Shown here one piece after another: positions 17,410-25,418 of a stretch of 64,000 nt of DNA. The first letter of the stretch is position 1. Every line of letters begins with the position of its first letter. The notes under the pieces are model-generated. The model did not search any database. It was not told where the DNA came from and worked only from the letters and a program-made list of their open reading frames with translations. The DNA is taken from NCBI GenBank assembly GCA_963787045.1, contig CAWBBR010000008.1:332564-396563 (forward strand). Direction: 5' to 3'. This DNA comes from DATJGR01 sp963787045. GTDB lineage: Bacteria; Pseudomonadota; Gammaproteobacteria; Pseudomonadales; Azotimanducaceae. Position numbers and translations under genes: made by a program.

Positions 17410-18672
17410 TCACGCGGCGCGGATTCTCACCGGCAGCTCGGCGATGCCCCGGATGAAGTTGTTCGGGTGTCGCTTCACCTCGCCGACCACCTCGATCGTG
17501 TGGAAGCGCTTCATGATTTCTTCCCACAACACGCGAAGTTGCATCTCGGCCAGCCGATTGCCCATGCAGCGGTGCACGCCGAAACCGAACGACACGTGCG
17601 ACCGTGCGTTCGGCCGATCGATGATCAGCTTGTCCGCATCGTCGAATACGGCCTCGTCACGATTGCCAGACAGGTACCACATGATCACCTTGTCCCCTTC
17701 GCGGATCCGTTTGCCGGCGAGTTCGGTGTCGCGCAGCGCGGTGCGGCGCATGTGGATCACCGAGGTTTGCCAGCGCACCATTTCGGAGACCATGTTCGGA
17801 ATCAGTGTGAGGTTCTCGCGCAGCTTCTGGTACTGATCCGGCGATTCGTTCAGCGCCAGCACCCCGCCGCTCATCGTGTTGCGCGTCGTGTCGTTGCCGC
17901 CGACGATCAGCAGCAGGATATTGCCGAGGAATTCCTGCGGTCGCGACATCATGTCGCGCGTCGATTCGCCGTGGGCGAGCATCGAAATCAGGTCGTTGCC
18001 CGGTTCGCGCGCCGCCCGTTCGATCCACAATTGCGCAAACGTATTCGCGCAGTCCTGCAGGTCGCGCTGGCGAACCTCGGCGGTCAGCCCCGCATCGCCC
18101 ATCAGCTGCGGCGACGCCGTGGTGATGTCCGACCAGTAGACGAGCTTGTGACGGTCTTCGTACGGGAAATCGAACAACACCGCGAGCATACGGGCGGTGA
18201 GTTCGACCGAAACCTCGTCGACCCAGTTGAACGTCTCGCCAATGGGCAGGTTGTCGACGATGTCGATTACACGTTCGCGGATCAGCGATTCGAGCAGGCT
18301 CAGGTTGCGTGGCGCCACTGACGGCGCAACCGTTTTGCGCTGAATGCTGTGGCGCGGTTCGTCCATCGCGATGAAGTTGTCGAGCGGAACGTCTTCGGTC
18401 GACTCTTCACCGATCGTGATGCCGCCTTTTTCGGACGAATAGATCAGGTGGTTCGTGTCCACTTCCTTGATGTCGGCGTGGCGCGTTACCGACCAGTACG
18501 GACCGTTGAGACTGTCGCGACAGTAGTGCACCGGATCTTCCTGGCGCAGGCGCGCGAAATACGGCCGCCAACTGTCGTCGCCGTAGTATTCGGAACGGCT
18601 CACGTCGATGTCGGCAAGCGGGGTCGACCACGCGTCGGATGCGTGCGTGTTGTCCGTGATGGCTTGGCTCAT
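17410..18672 (-). CDS. Cytochrome P450, CYP153-like alkane/fatty-acid terminal hydroxylase
   Basis: 420-residue soluble bacterial P450. Seen: I-helix oxygen-activation motif V-G-G-N-D-T-T-R-N-T-M-S-G-G, K-helix E-M-V-R (ExxR), meander, and the heme loop F-G-F-G-V-H-R-C-M-G-N-R-L-A-E with proximal Cys369. The phrases LALNESPDQYQKLR, IPNMVSEMVRWQT and MQLRVLWEEIMKRF closely resemble what I know of CYP153 enzymes, which hydroxylate alkanes, alkanols or fatty acids at the terminal carbon. CYP153s need a 2Fe-2S ferredoxin and a FAD reductase; neither is adjacent. GAGG lies 6 bases before ATG 18672. Divergent from the dienelactone hydrolase-like gene by 120 bases. Family P450 is certain; subfamily is from remembered motifs. 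Confidence 0.9.
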   Translation of the reverse strand: MSQAITDNTHASDAWSTPLADIDVSRSEYYGDDSWRPYFARLRQEDPVHYCRDSLNGPYWSVTRHADIKEVDTNHLIYSSEKGGITIGEESTEDVPLDNFIAMDEPRHSIQRKTVAPSVAPRNLSLLESLIRERVIDIVDNLPIGETFNWVDEVSVELTARMLAVLFDFPYEDRHKLVYWSDITTASPQLMGDAGLTAEVRQRDLQDCANTFAQLWIERAAREPGNDLISMLAHGESTRDMMSRPQEFLGNILLLIVGGNDTTRNTMSGGVLALNESPDQYQKLRENLTLIPNMVSEMVRWQTSVIHMRRTALRDTELAGKRIREGDKVIMWYLSGNRDEAVFDDADKLIIDRPNARSHVSFGFGVHRCMGNRLAEMQLRVLWEEIMKRFHTIEVVGEVKRHPNNFIRGIAELPVRIRAA

Positions 18673-18792
18673 CAGATACCTCGACTGCTGGAACCGCGAT
18701 GGGGTCGGACTGTTGCACAGAATCGCGACGGAGTCATCCGAAGCGACCGCGCGTGGCACAATCGGCCGCTCGCCATCGAGGAGAACGTACGA

Positions 18793-19533
18793 ATGAGCCG
18801 CACGCAGGTCGACATCAAAACTGCCGACGGAATCTGTCCAACGTCGGTGTTCACTCCGAACGGCACCGGTTCGTGGCCGGGCGTCATCTTCTACATGGAC
18901 GGGCCGGGCATCCGGCCGCTGCTGTTCGAAATGGGCGAGCGGCTCGCGTCGGCCGGATACGTCGTGCTGCTGCCCGACCTCTTCTATCGCGCGGGGCCTT
19001 ACGCTCCGATCAATCCCGCGGAACTGTTCGCCGATCCCGACAAACGCGCGGCGCACGGCAAGTTCTTCACCAGCACCAGCAACGCGAAAGCGGCCGCCGA
19101 CACGCGCGCGTTTCTCGATTACCTCGACACGCGCTCCGACGTTGCCGGCAAACGCGTCGGCGTTACCGGTTACTGCATGGGCGGCGGCATGGTGTTGACC
19201 GCCGCCGCGACATATCCCGATCGCATCGCCGCCGCCGCGAGCTTTCACGGCGGTCGGCTCGCCACCGATTCGGAAAACAGCCCGCATCGACTCGCGCCGA
19301 AGATCAAGGCGCGCGTGGTCGTGATCGGCGCCGACCAGGACGCCGGATTTCCGCCCGAACAGGCCGAGTTGCTGCGCGAAGCGCTCGGCGCCGCGAAGGT
19401 GAACCACCGCGTCGAAATCTGGTCGGGTGCAGCCCACGGCTGGACGATGAAAGACATCCCGATCTACAACGAGGCCGCCGCCGAGCGGCATTGGCAGGAA
19501 CTGCTCGGGTTGTTCGACGCCACGCTGCATTGA
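18793..19533 (+). CDS. Dienelactone hydrolase family protein
   Basis: 246-residue alpha/beta hydrolase of the DLH type. The nucleophile is a cysteine, Cys128 in G-Y-C-M-G-G-G, followed by the acid region VVIGADQDAGFP and the catalytic His in GAAHGW. These are the Cys-Asp-His triad and order of carboxymethylenebutenolidase. The N-terminus opens with VDIKTADGICPTSVFTPNG and PGVIFYMDGPGIRP. No signal peptide. In aromatic pathways DLH opens dienelactone rings. Neighbouring chlorocatechol genes are absent here, so the substrate may be another lactone or ester. Divergent from the P450 gene. Confidence 0.88.
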   Translation: MSRTQVDIKTADGICPTSVFTPNGTGSWPGVIFYMDGPGIRPLLFEMGERLASAGYVVLLPDLFYRAGPYAPINPAELFADPDKRAAHGKFFTSTSNAKAAADTRAFLDYLDTRSDVAGKRVGVTGYCMGGGMVLTAAATYPDRIAAAASFHGGRLATDSENSPHRLAPKIKARVVVIGADQDAGFPPEQAELLREALGAAKVNHRVEIWSGAAHGWTMKDIPIYNEAAAERHWQELLGLFDATLH

Positions 19534-19633
19534 GCGCGTTAAGGGGGCATGTAGAACCTTTGAACGACATCTCGAAACTTTGCCGCGAACAGGCACAATC
19601 TGGGGGTTACGTCATTCGCCGATCGGTGGGTCT

Positions 19634-20401
19634 ATGTTGCGGTACACCCTGAAGCGCGCGCTCGTCATCGTCGGTCTCGGATTGTTCGTGGCCGACGCCG
19701 GCGCGGCATCCGGTCCGGCGCGAGCGAGCGGTTGGCTCGGACACTCGGTGATCACGCGCGACGGCAAGGAACTCGGCACGGTGCGCGACCTGGCCATCGA
19801 CGAACACTCCGGCAAAGTCATTTATCTGGTGGTCTCGGTCGGCAGCTTCCTGATCGAAAACAACCTCATCGCAGTCGCCCCGGAAGCACTCGTGCCCGCC
19901 GGAACGGACGACGGCACCTATCTGCTGCTCGCCGACCCGAACGGACTCAAAGACGCGACGCGATTCGCGAGCGATGGCCAATGGCCCAAGAAAGCCGACG
20001 TGATTCGTAGCGAAGCGCCGGCGACCGTTGCCGCCACCGACACGTCGGAACCAGCGGTAGCCGCGCCCAACGCGCCGACCACCGGCACCGCAACGATCGA
20101 GAGTCGTTCGAAAACCGCCAAACTCTCCGCGAGCGAACGGGTCATCACCGATACCGCTCCGCCGCCGGCACCGGCGAAACCGGCCACGGCGACCAAACCG
20201 ACCACGACCGCTGCGCGCCCGCCGCCGCTGACCCAATTCGACCATCTCGACAAAGACGGCGACGGCGTGCTCAATCGTTCCGAATTCGCGCAGGTGATTT
20301 CGCCGAAAGACAGCTACTCGAAGATCGACACCAACGCCAACGGTGTAATCGAGCCGCAGGAATTCGACGCGTATCAGGAAGCGCATCGTCCGCCGAACTG
20401 A
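19634..20401 (+). CDS. Exported PRC-barrel protein with C-terminal EF-hand pair
   Basis: 255 residues: signal peptide (VIVGLGLFVADAGAASG). The PRC-barrel domain spans about residues 33-110 (GHSVITRDGKELGTVRDLAIDE, GKVIYLVVSVG). A Pro/Ala/Thr-rich flexible linker covers roughly 125-195. Two EF-hand loops follow: D-K-D-G-D-G-V-L-N-R-S-E and D-T-N-A-N-G-V-I-E-P-Q-E, each with Asp/Asn ligands and a final Glu at position 12, so calcium binding is plausible. PRC barrels usually bind proteins or RNA, and this architecture with calcium hands in the envelope is uncommon. The protein is cytoplasm-excluded by its signal. No operon partner is evident; the transporter gene starts 43 bases downstream. Confidence 0.85.
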   Translation: MLRYTLKRALVIVGLGLFVADAGAASGPARASGWLGHSVITRDGKELGTVRDLAIDEHSGKVIYLVVSVGSFLIENNLIAVAPEALVPAGTDDGTYLLLADPNGLKDATRFASDGQWPKKADVIRSEAPATVAATDTSEPAVAAPNAPTTGTATIESRSKTAKLSASERVITDTAPPPAPAKPATATKPTTTAARPPPLTQFDHLDKDGDGVLNRSEFAQVISPKDSYSKIDTNANGVIEPQEFDAYQEAHRPPN

Positions 20402-20444
20402 CCAAAGAACCGAAAGAGTACCGCCGATCAATCAGACAGCAGAC

Positions 20445-21926
20445 GTGATCCCCACGTACGTTCGGCGCGAACGGGTCGGTCCGCTCCCCTTCTCGACGAA
20501 ACTGTATCAGGCGATCGGCTCGATTCCCGACACGGTGAAGAACTATGCGTTCAGCACCTTCATCCTGCTGTACTACAACCAGATCCTCGGCGTGGAGCCG
20601 ACGCGCGTTTCGATCGCGCTCGCGATCGCGATCATCTTCGATGCCGTCATCGATCCGCTGGTCGCGTCGCTCTCCGACAATCTGCAGACCCGTTGGGGAC
20701 GTCGCCACCCGTTGATGCTGATCGGCGCGTTGCCGCTCGGCGTCGCGTTCTACTTCGTGTTCGTACCACCCGCCGGTCTCGGCGAGACCGGTCTGTTTTT
20801 CTGGCTCACCGGCTTCGTGATGCTGACGCGCGGATTGATGGCGCTGTTCTTCATGCCGTGGGCCGCCATCGCGGCCGAACTCACCGACGACTACGCGGAG
20901 CGCACCAGCGTGATGTCGTTTCGGTTCGCCATCGGCTGGTTGATCGGCATTTCGTTCCCGTTGTTCGTGCTGACGGTGCTGATGCCGAGCACGCCGGCGC
21001 ATCCGGTCGGCCAACTCGATCCGACCCACTATCCGACGATGGCCTTGTGCGGCGGATTTCTGCTGTCGGCGGCGGCGCTTGCAACCACGTTGCTGACGTG
21101 GCGCGAGATCCCCTATCTGCGCCAGCACGCGGCCACGCCTCCGGGGTTCAGCCTCATCGGCACCTTGAAAGAGCTGTGGCGCGCGCTGCAGAACCGGCAG
21201 TTCGCGCTGGTATTCGTGATCGTGCTGTTGTCGTCCGCGATCAGCGGCACCACCGCCAACATCGGCATCTACATGGCCACGTTCTTCTGGGGCTTGACCA
21301 CCGAGGATCTGCGCTGGTTCGCGCTGGCGTCGGTCGGCGCCCTCATCGCGTTTCCGCTCGTCGCGGCAACGCAGCGTCGTTGGGACAAGAAGCGCGTGAT
21401 GTTGGTGTGCGCTACGATCAGCCTGTTCGACGGCATCATCGCCGTAGGCTTGCGGTTCCTCGACGTGCTGCCGCAGAACGGCGACCCGATGCTGCTCGTG
21501 ATTCTCGTCGGCATGGCCATCTTCGGCTCTTCTATCCTGGTCATTCAGGGCATCATCGGCGCATCCGTCATCGCCGACGTGCTCGACGATCACGAGCTTC
21601 GCACCCACTACCGACAGGAAGCCATGTTCAACGCGGCGCTGTCGTTCTCCGGCAAGGCCATATCGAGCGTCGGCATCGTGATCGGCGGCCTCATCCTCAG
21701 CGCGATCGATCTGCCTCGCGGCGTCGCACCCGCCGACGTTCCGGCGGAAACGATCACGCGGCTCGGCCTGATCGTTGGCATCTGCATTCCGCTGCTGCAC
21801 CTGATCCCGCTCAGCCTGATCACGCGCTACAAGATCACCCGACAGGCGCACGCCGAGATCCGTCGCGCGCTCGACGAACGTCACGCGGCTTCCAAGGTCA
21901 ACGGCGCGTCAGCGGTAGATCGCTGA
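20445..21926 (+). CDS. MFS transporter of the GPH (glycoside-pentoside-hexuronide:cation) type
   Basis: 493-residue inner-membrane symporter with about 12 membrane segments. The family signature is the loop after helix 2, DAVIDPLVASLSDNLQTRWGRRHP, including D-P-x-x-x-x-x-S-D and the R-x-G-R-R-H-P box. KNYAFSTFILLYYNQILG opens helix 1. MPWAAIAAELTDDYAERTSV is the conserved loop after helix 4. Substrates of the group are sugars and glycosides, but related proteins carry other solutes. The start is GTG 20445; there is no better ATG nearby. The last 18 bases overlap the tail of the convergent YjbR gene. Confidence 0.88.
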   Translation: MIPTYVRRERVGPLPFSTKLYQAIGSIPDTVKNYAFSTFILLYYNQILGVEPTRVSIALAIAIIFDAVIDPLVASLSDNLQTRWGRRHPLMLIGALPLGVAFYFVFVPPAGLGETGLFFWLTGFVMLTRGLMALFFMPWAAIAAELTDDYAERTSVMSFRFAIGWLIGISFPLFVLTVLMPSTPAHPVGQLDPTHYPTMALCGGFLLSAAALATTLLTWREIPYLRQHAATPPGFSLIGTLKELWRALQNRQFALVFVIVLLSSAISGTTANIGIYMATFFWGLTTEDLRWFALASVGALIAFPLVAATQRRWDKKRVMLVCATISLFDGIIAVGLRFLDVLPQNGDPMLLVILVGMAIFGSSILVIQGIIGASVIADVLDDHELRTHYRQEAMFNAALSFSGKAISSVGIVIGGLILSAIDLPRGVAPADVPAETITRLGLIVGICIPLLHLIPLSLITRYKITRQAHAEIRRALDERHAASKVNGASAVDR

Positions 21927-22289
21927 GCGACCGTGCCGCACTTCGAGCGCGGTGCGTTCCGCCTTCTTGAGGCGCTTGACGACCAGCCCGTAGGATCGGT
22001 CGATCATCCGCTCCAGTTCGCCACGCGGGATCGAGCCGTCGAGCATCACGGTGTTCCAGTGCGTCTTGTTCATGTGATACCCCGGAACGACCGCCGCGAA
22101 CGTATCGCGCAGAAACAGTGCTTCATCGGGATCGCACTTCAGGGTCATGCGCGCACCGTCGTCGTCTTCGACCAGCAACGCGAACATCTTGCTAGCGATC
22201 TTGTAGACGTACACGTCGGGGTCGAACGGAAAGTCCTCCACCGCCTCGGGGCGCTTCAGCAGATACGCGCGTACGCGGTCGAAATTCAC
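21909..22289 (-). CDS. MmcQ/YjbR family protein
   Basis: 126 residues with the YjbR fold features: N-terminal VNFDRVRAYLLKRPEAVEDFPF, then DVYVYKIASKMFALL, MTLKCDPDEALFLRD, GYHMNKTHWNTVML and MIDRSYGLVVKRL. The family is DNA-binding-like by structure (CyaY-like fold) but without a known function. The GTG start (22289-22287) overlaps the stop of the DUF488 gene by four bases (GTGA), strongly implying translational coupling with it. Convergent with the GPH transporter. Confidence 0.85.
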   Translation of the reverse strand: MNFDRVRAYLLKRPEAVEDFPFDPDVYVYKIASKMFALLVEDDDGARMTLKCDPDEALFLRDTFAAVVPGYHMNKTHWNTVMLDGSIPRGELERMIDRSYGLVVKRLKKAERTALEVRHGRSAIYR

Positions 22290-22684
22290 GACGCCTCGAC
22301 GTCGGCACCGCACCCGGCGAGCAGTTCACGCAGCACCGAACGATGGCAGCGGGCCTCGTCGGCGCAATAGCAGCCGACGGAAAAGTCGGTGTGATGCGAC
22401 AACGCCGCGAGCGTTGCAAGCAGTGCGCGATTGTCGGGTGACTTCATTTCGGCGCGGTACTTGCGGACGAACGACTTCCACGCCCGTTCGTCGTCGGCCG
22501 GAACGGCCTGCGCCGCCTTCAGCAGCGGCTCGCTCGGTGCGAGCGTCGGTAACCACACGTCGTAGAAGTTCCGCTTCGCATGATCGGTTTTCGGTACGCC
22601 GCGCGGCGGACGGCGCACCGTGCCGATCCGGACGCCCTCCTTCGGACTGCGCTCGCTGCCGAGACGGACGATCCGGATCGTCAT
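22286..22684 (-). CDS. DUF488 family protein
   Basis: 132 residues. The N-terminal IRIVRLGSERSPKEGVRIGTVRRPPRG, the central FYDVWLPTLAPSEPLL and KSFVRKYRAEM, and the C-terminal S-V-G-C-Y-C-A-D-E-A-R-C-H-R-S-V-L-R-E-L-L are the hallmarks of DUF488 proteins. The Cys/His cluster C-Y-C-x4-C-H-R is the conserved site. Biochemical role is unknown; enzyme and nucleic-acid links have been proposed. Upstream member of a two-gene operon with the YjbR protein, by GTGA overlap. Nine bases downstream of the GST-N gene stop would place all three in one transcript. Confidence 0.85.
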   Translation of the reverse strand: MTIRIVRLGSERSPKEGVRIGTVRRPPRGVPKTDHAKRNFYDVWLPTLAPSEPLLKAAQAVPADDERAWKSFVRKYRAEMKSPDNRALLATLAALSHHTDFSVGCYCADEARCHRSVLRELLAGCGADVEAS

Positions 22685-22692
22685 GACACGGG

Positions 22693-23478
22693 TCACGCGC
22701 CGTATTGCGATTGCAGATGCTCGATGATCGCGGCCGATTCTCCCATCTCGATGCCGCAGTTCGGATCGACCAGGTACGGCACGGTTATTCGGCCGGCGCG
22801 CTGCAGCAACACCTGTCGATTCAGCGTTTGCGGCGTCGCCTGAATGCCGAACGCGTCGCGCACACCGGGCGGCAGCCAATCGCTCGCGGTGCTGCGGCCC
22901 ACCGACCGCAACACGTACGGCAATTCGAGTTCGCACAACCGTTCCCTCACCAGCCGCGCAAAGGGGCTGGATTCGAAACTGAAGAGCTCGAGCGGGTGCG
23001 CGGGTGCGTTCGAAGGCCGCGCGTCGCGGCCCGCACCGAACCGCCAGACTCCTGCAAGCGCCGACCACAGTTGCTGAAAACCGGCGGCCTGCCAGCGCAA
23101 CGGCACCTTGCCACCGCCGTACGTTTCGAAAAGGTAGGCGATGATATCGGCCGACTCGTACAGATCGGTGCCGGTATTCGGATCGCGCAGATACGGGAAC
23201 TGCGCCTTGCCGCCCGTTTCGATCAGCTGCGGTCTGAACCGTGTACCGCCCTTCGGACACGGCCGCACCATTGCGTCGAGATCGAGCTCGGTCAGCGCCT
23301 CGCGCACGATGCGGCAGAACGGACAGCCTTCGAACTCGTAGAGTTCGAACAGCAATTTCGGACGCGCGTCGCGTGGCCGAGTCGAGACGCCGGCGCCGAG
23401 ACGCAGTGCGGTGGTGGCCAGTGAGCCGACGAACGCAACCGGATCGAGCGATGCAGACGACGCGTGCGGATCAGACAT
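22693..23478 (-). CDS. Tandem thioredoxin-fold (GST N-terminal domain) protein
   Basis: 261 residues made of two consecutive GST-N/glutaredoxin-like domains. The first (about 40-125) has FELYEFEGCPFCRIVREAL with a C-P-F-C redox pair, then AQFPYLRDPNTG and YESADIIAYLFETYG. The second (about 165-255) has LFSFESSPFARLVRERLCEL with the cysteines replaced (S-S-P-F), then VPYLVDPNCGIEMGESAAIIEHL. The helical GST C-terminal domain is missing. Such duplicates occur in proteobacteria and plastids; the first site probably handles glutathione or disulfides and the second may only bind. Same strand as, and 8 bases before, the DUF488 gene. Confidence 0.85.
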   Translation of the reverse strand: MSDPHASSASLDPVAFVGSLATTALRLGAGVSTRPRDARPKLLFELYEFEGCPFCRIVREALTELDLDAMVRPCPKGGTRFRPQLIETGGKAQFPYLRDPNTGTDLYESADIIAYLFETYGGGKVPLRWQAAGFQQLWSALAGVWRFGAGRDARPSNAPAHPLELFSFESSPFARLVRERLCELELPYVLRSVGRSTASDWLPPGVRDAFGIQATPQTLNRQVLLQRAGRITVPYLVDPNCGIEMGESAAIIEHLQSQYGA

Positions 23479-23637
23479 GGCGGCAGTATTCCCTCGAAGA
23501 TGCGGACGGCGAACGTACCTTGCGCCGCCCGCGCTCGTCCAGCGTTCGCCGTTGCAACGTCGAACGGCGCTGTCATCTTCCTGTATTGTTCGCCGCAGCG
23601 GCGAATGCGTAACGACCTAACTTTCGAGGTGAGCTAA

Positions 23638-23955
23638 ATGCCCGAGCAACTCGCACCGATCGCAACGAAGCTGGTGTTCGAAGACGACTACGTCAGAGTC
23701 TGGCAACAGATAGTGCCCGCGGGCGGCACCATCGAAAAGCACGCCCACACGCTCGATTACTTTCTGCTGAACGTCGCCGGTGAGGGGCCGTTCGACATCA
23801 CGTTTCACGACGGCACCGGCGGGAAATTCGGCGAGCACGCGTCGTTCACGCCGCGGCCCGGCACCGCGGACTACGTCCGCAAGGGGCACGTTGAGACCGC
23901 GCACAACCGCGGCGAGGAGTATCGGGCGGTGCTGGTGGAATTGAAGAAGCGTTGA
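23638..23955 (+). CDS. Small single-domain cupin-like protein
   Basis: 105 residues. LVFEDDYVRVWQQIVPAGGTIEKHAHTLDYFLLNVAGEG holds the first cupin motif with the H-A-H pair; RPGTADYVRKGHVETAHNRGEEYRAVLVEL holds the second with H-x4-H-N. This suits a six-strand metal-binding beta barrel. Residues between the motifs (FDITFHDGTGGKFGEH) match the strand pair of cupin_2 domains. Cytoplasmic, enzyme or sensor role unknown. GAGGTGAGC precedes ATG 23638. Divergent from the tandem thioredoxin-fold gene. Confidence 0.8.
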   Translation: MPEQLAPIATKLVFEDDYVRVWQQIVPAGGTIEKHAHTLDYFLLNVAGEGPFDITFHDGTGGKFGEHASFTPRPGTADYVRKGHVETAHNRGEEYRAVLVELKKR

Positions 23956-23977
23956 AGCGGCGCTGCGAGCGTCGGAA

Positions 23978-24664
23978 TCAGACGCGCCCGCCGAGCGTCA
24001 GCATCCACAACACCTGGTCGAATTCGAGTTCGCCGGCGTTGCCGAAATGAAATTCGTCGTCGGCGTAGCGCGCACTGACGCCGAACGTGAAACCGTTGCT
24101 CAACTCGAACTCGATTCCCGCTCGCGCATACGGCACCACCGACACATCGCTCTTGGTATCGTCGAGATTGATCGTGACGGTGCTGCCTGGCGAACTGACT
24201 TGGTCGTCGTTGTTGTCGTCGAACAACCAGGCCCACGTGATGGACGGACCCGCGGCGACATACAGGCGCATCGGTTGGAACGGTCTCACGCTGACGACGC
24301 CACCCATGAATACGCCGACGGCGCCGAACGTATTGTCGATTCTCACCAGCACGGCATTGCTGTTGCCGCGAAATTCGGTGCGGCCGTTCTTCCACGTGAC
24401 CAGACCGCCGCCCTCATAGCCGATCTGCCACGCGCCATCGCCCCACAGCTGTTGTCCCGCGCCGCCGCCATACGGCAGCGTGCCCAGATCGCCGAGCACG
24501 TCTGTTCCGCTCTGCGGGTCGGATACCTTCCACGAACCCGAATCGGTATCGAGCGCGCCGATCCAGGCCTGCAGGTAGATCGGCGTTATCGGCGCTGGTG
24601 CGTCGCTCGCAGCAACCGGCAGTGCAAACAGGACGAGACTCAATGCAGCGAATAGAGCTTTCAT
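23978..24664 (-). CDS. Outer-membrane beta-barrel protein
   Basis: 228 residues with a signal peptide (MKALFAALSLVLFALPVAASD). The mature chain alternates polar and aromatic or hydrophobic residues as in a barrel: IYLQAWIGAL, GAWQIGYEGGGLVTW, FGAVGVFMGGVVSV, MRLYVAAGPSITWAWLF, VSVVPYARAGIEFEL, GFTFGVSARYADDEFHF and WMLTLGGRV. An acidic loop DDNNDDQ sits between strands. Probably 8-10 strands of the OmpW/OprF-like porin family; ligand unknown. ATG 24664 with GGAAGGAATCCG upstream. Convergent with the cupin gene. Confidence 0.78.
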   Translation of the reverse strand: MKALFAALSLVLFALPVAASDAPAPITPIYLQAWIGALDTDSGSWKVSDPQSGTDVLGDLGTLPYGGGAGQQLWGDGAWQIGYEGGGLVTWKNGRTEFRGNSNAVLVRIDNTFGAVGVFMGGVVSVRPFQPMRLYVAAGPSITWAWLFDDNNDDQVSSPGSTVTINLDDTKSDVSVVPYARAGIEFELSNGFTFGVSARYADDEFHFGNAGELEFDQVLWMLTLGGRV

Positions 24665-24728
24665 CGGATTCCTTCCTCGCGGGCAGATACTTTCGCACAC
24701 GTGGGCTCGCGCGGCTGAAACGTCGCCG

Positions 24729-24797
24729 CGCGAAAGCGTGATGGACATCATCCGGACGATCGGATTCCATGACGCAATGGCCGTTGGGGGACTCGCT
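24729..24797 (+). pseudogene. Possible 3' remnant of a carboxymuconolactone decarboxylase-like gene
   Basis: The reading frame that leads into the DinB gene encodes ESVMDIIRTIGFHDAMAVGG. This mirrors the conserved C-terminal helix of the CMD-family gene 1.1 kb downstream (GLMDIIQTIGFYTFVSMTL). The nucleotides also match well over about 33 bases (ATGGACATCAT-type segment at 24741 against 25883). It may be a leftover of a second, deleted CMD gene, or an extended DinB N-terminus; the DinB start at 24798 has its own ribosome site. Short length limits certainty. Confidence 0.35.
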
Positions 24798-25388
24798 ATG
24801 ACCGCCTCTGCGCTGGCACACCATCTCTACACACAAGCCTGCAACAACGCGTGGTCGAACCATCGCCTGCTCAACGCGTGCGAGCAACTGTCGCAGGCCG
24901 ACTTCGTTGCAACGCGCACCAGTTTCTTTCCGTCGATCAAGTCGACGCTCAATCACAACCTGACGGTGGACTGGTATTACGTCGACGCGATCGAGCACGG
25001 TCTGCGCGGCGAGCCGCCAACACGCGACGTCGATCGCTTCTTCGAACCGCAGGATCCGTTCGACACCTGCGTCGAGCTCGCCGCCGCGCAGCGGGCCGTG
25101 GACAAGCGTCTGGTGAATGCGTGCGCCTCGTTGACCGAGGCCGACCTCACACGGCCGATCGGCGTCATGCGGCGCGCAGGCGTGGAGAACGAATCGCTCA
25201 CGCGTCTGCTGGCGCACCTGTTCCAGCACCAGATCCATCACCGCGGGCAAGCGCACGCGATGCTCGCGGGCACGCCCGTCGCACCGCCGCAGCTCGACGA
25301 ATTCTTCTGCGCCAACGAAGCACACCTGCGCGCCGCCGAACTGGCGCAGATCGGTCTGTCCGAAAGCGCAATCTGGAACAGAACATAG
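24798..25388 (+). CDS. DinB family protein
   Basis: 196-residue four-helix-bundle DinB/YfiT-type protein. Metal-binding histidines expected for the fold are visible: His in TLNHNLTVDWYYVDA (helix 2) and H-x3-H in LAHLFQHQIHHRGQAHAML. The helix 1 segment SNHRLLNACEQLSQADF is typical of the family. Such proteins are putative thiol-dependent S-transferases or damage-inducible proteins; substrate unknown. Start chosen at ATG 24798, preceded by GGGGGACT; an in-frame extension to 24738 carries CMD-like sequence instead. The CMD-like gene follows 30 bases later, probably co-transcribed. Confidence 0.85.
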   Translation: MTASALAHHLYTQACNNAWSNHRLLNACEQLSQADFVATRTSFFPSIKSTLNHNLTVDWYYVDAIEHGLRGEPPTRDVDRFFEPQDPFDTCVELAAAQRAVDKRLVNACASLTEADLTRPIGVMRRAGVENESLTRLLAHLFQHQIHHRGQAHAMLAGTPVAPPQLDEFFCANEAHLRAAELAQIGLSESAIWNRT

Positions 25389-25418
25389 ACAACGATCACT
25401 GGAACCGGGGGTCCATTC

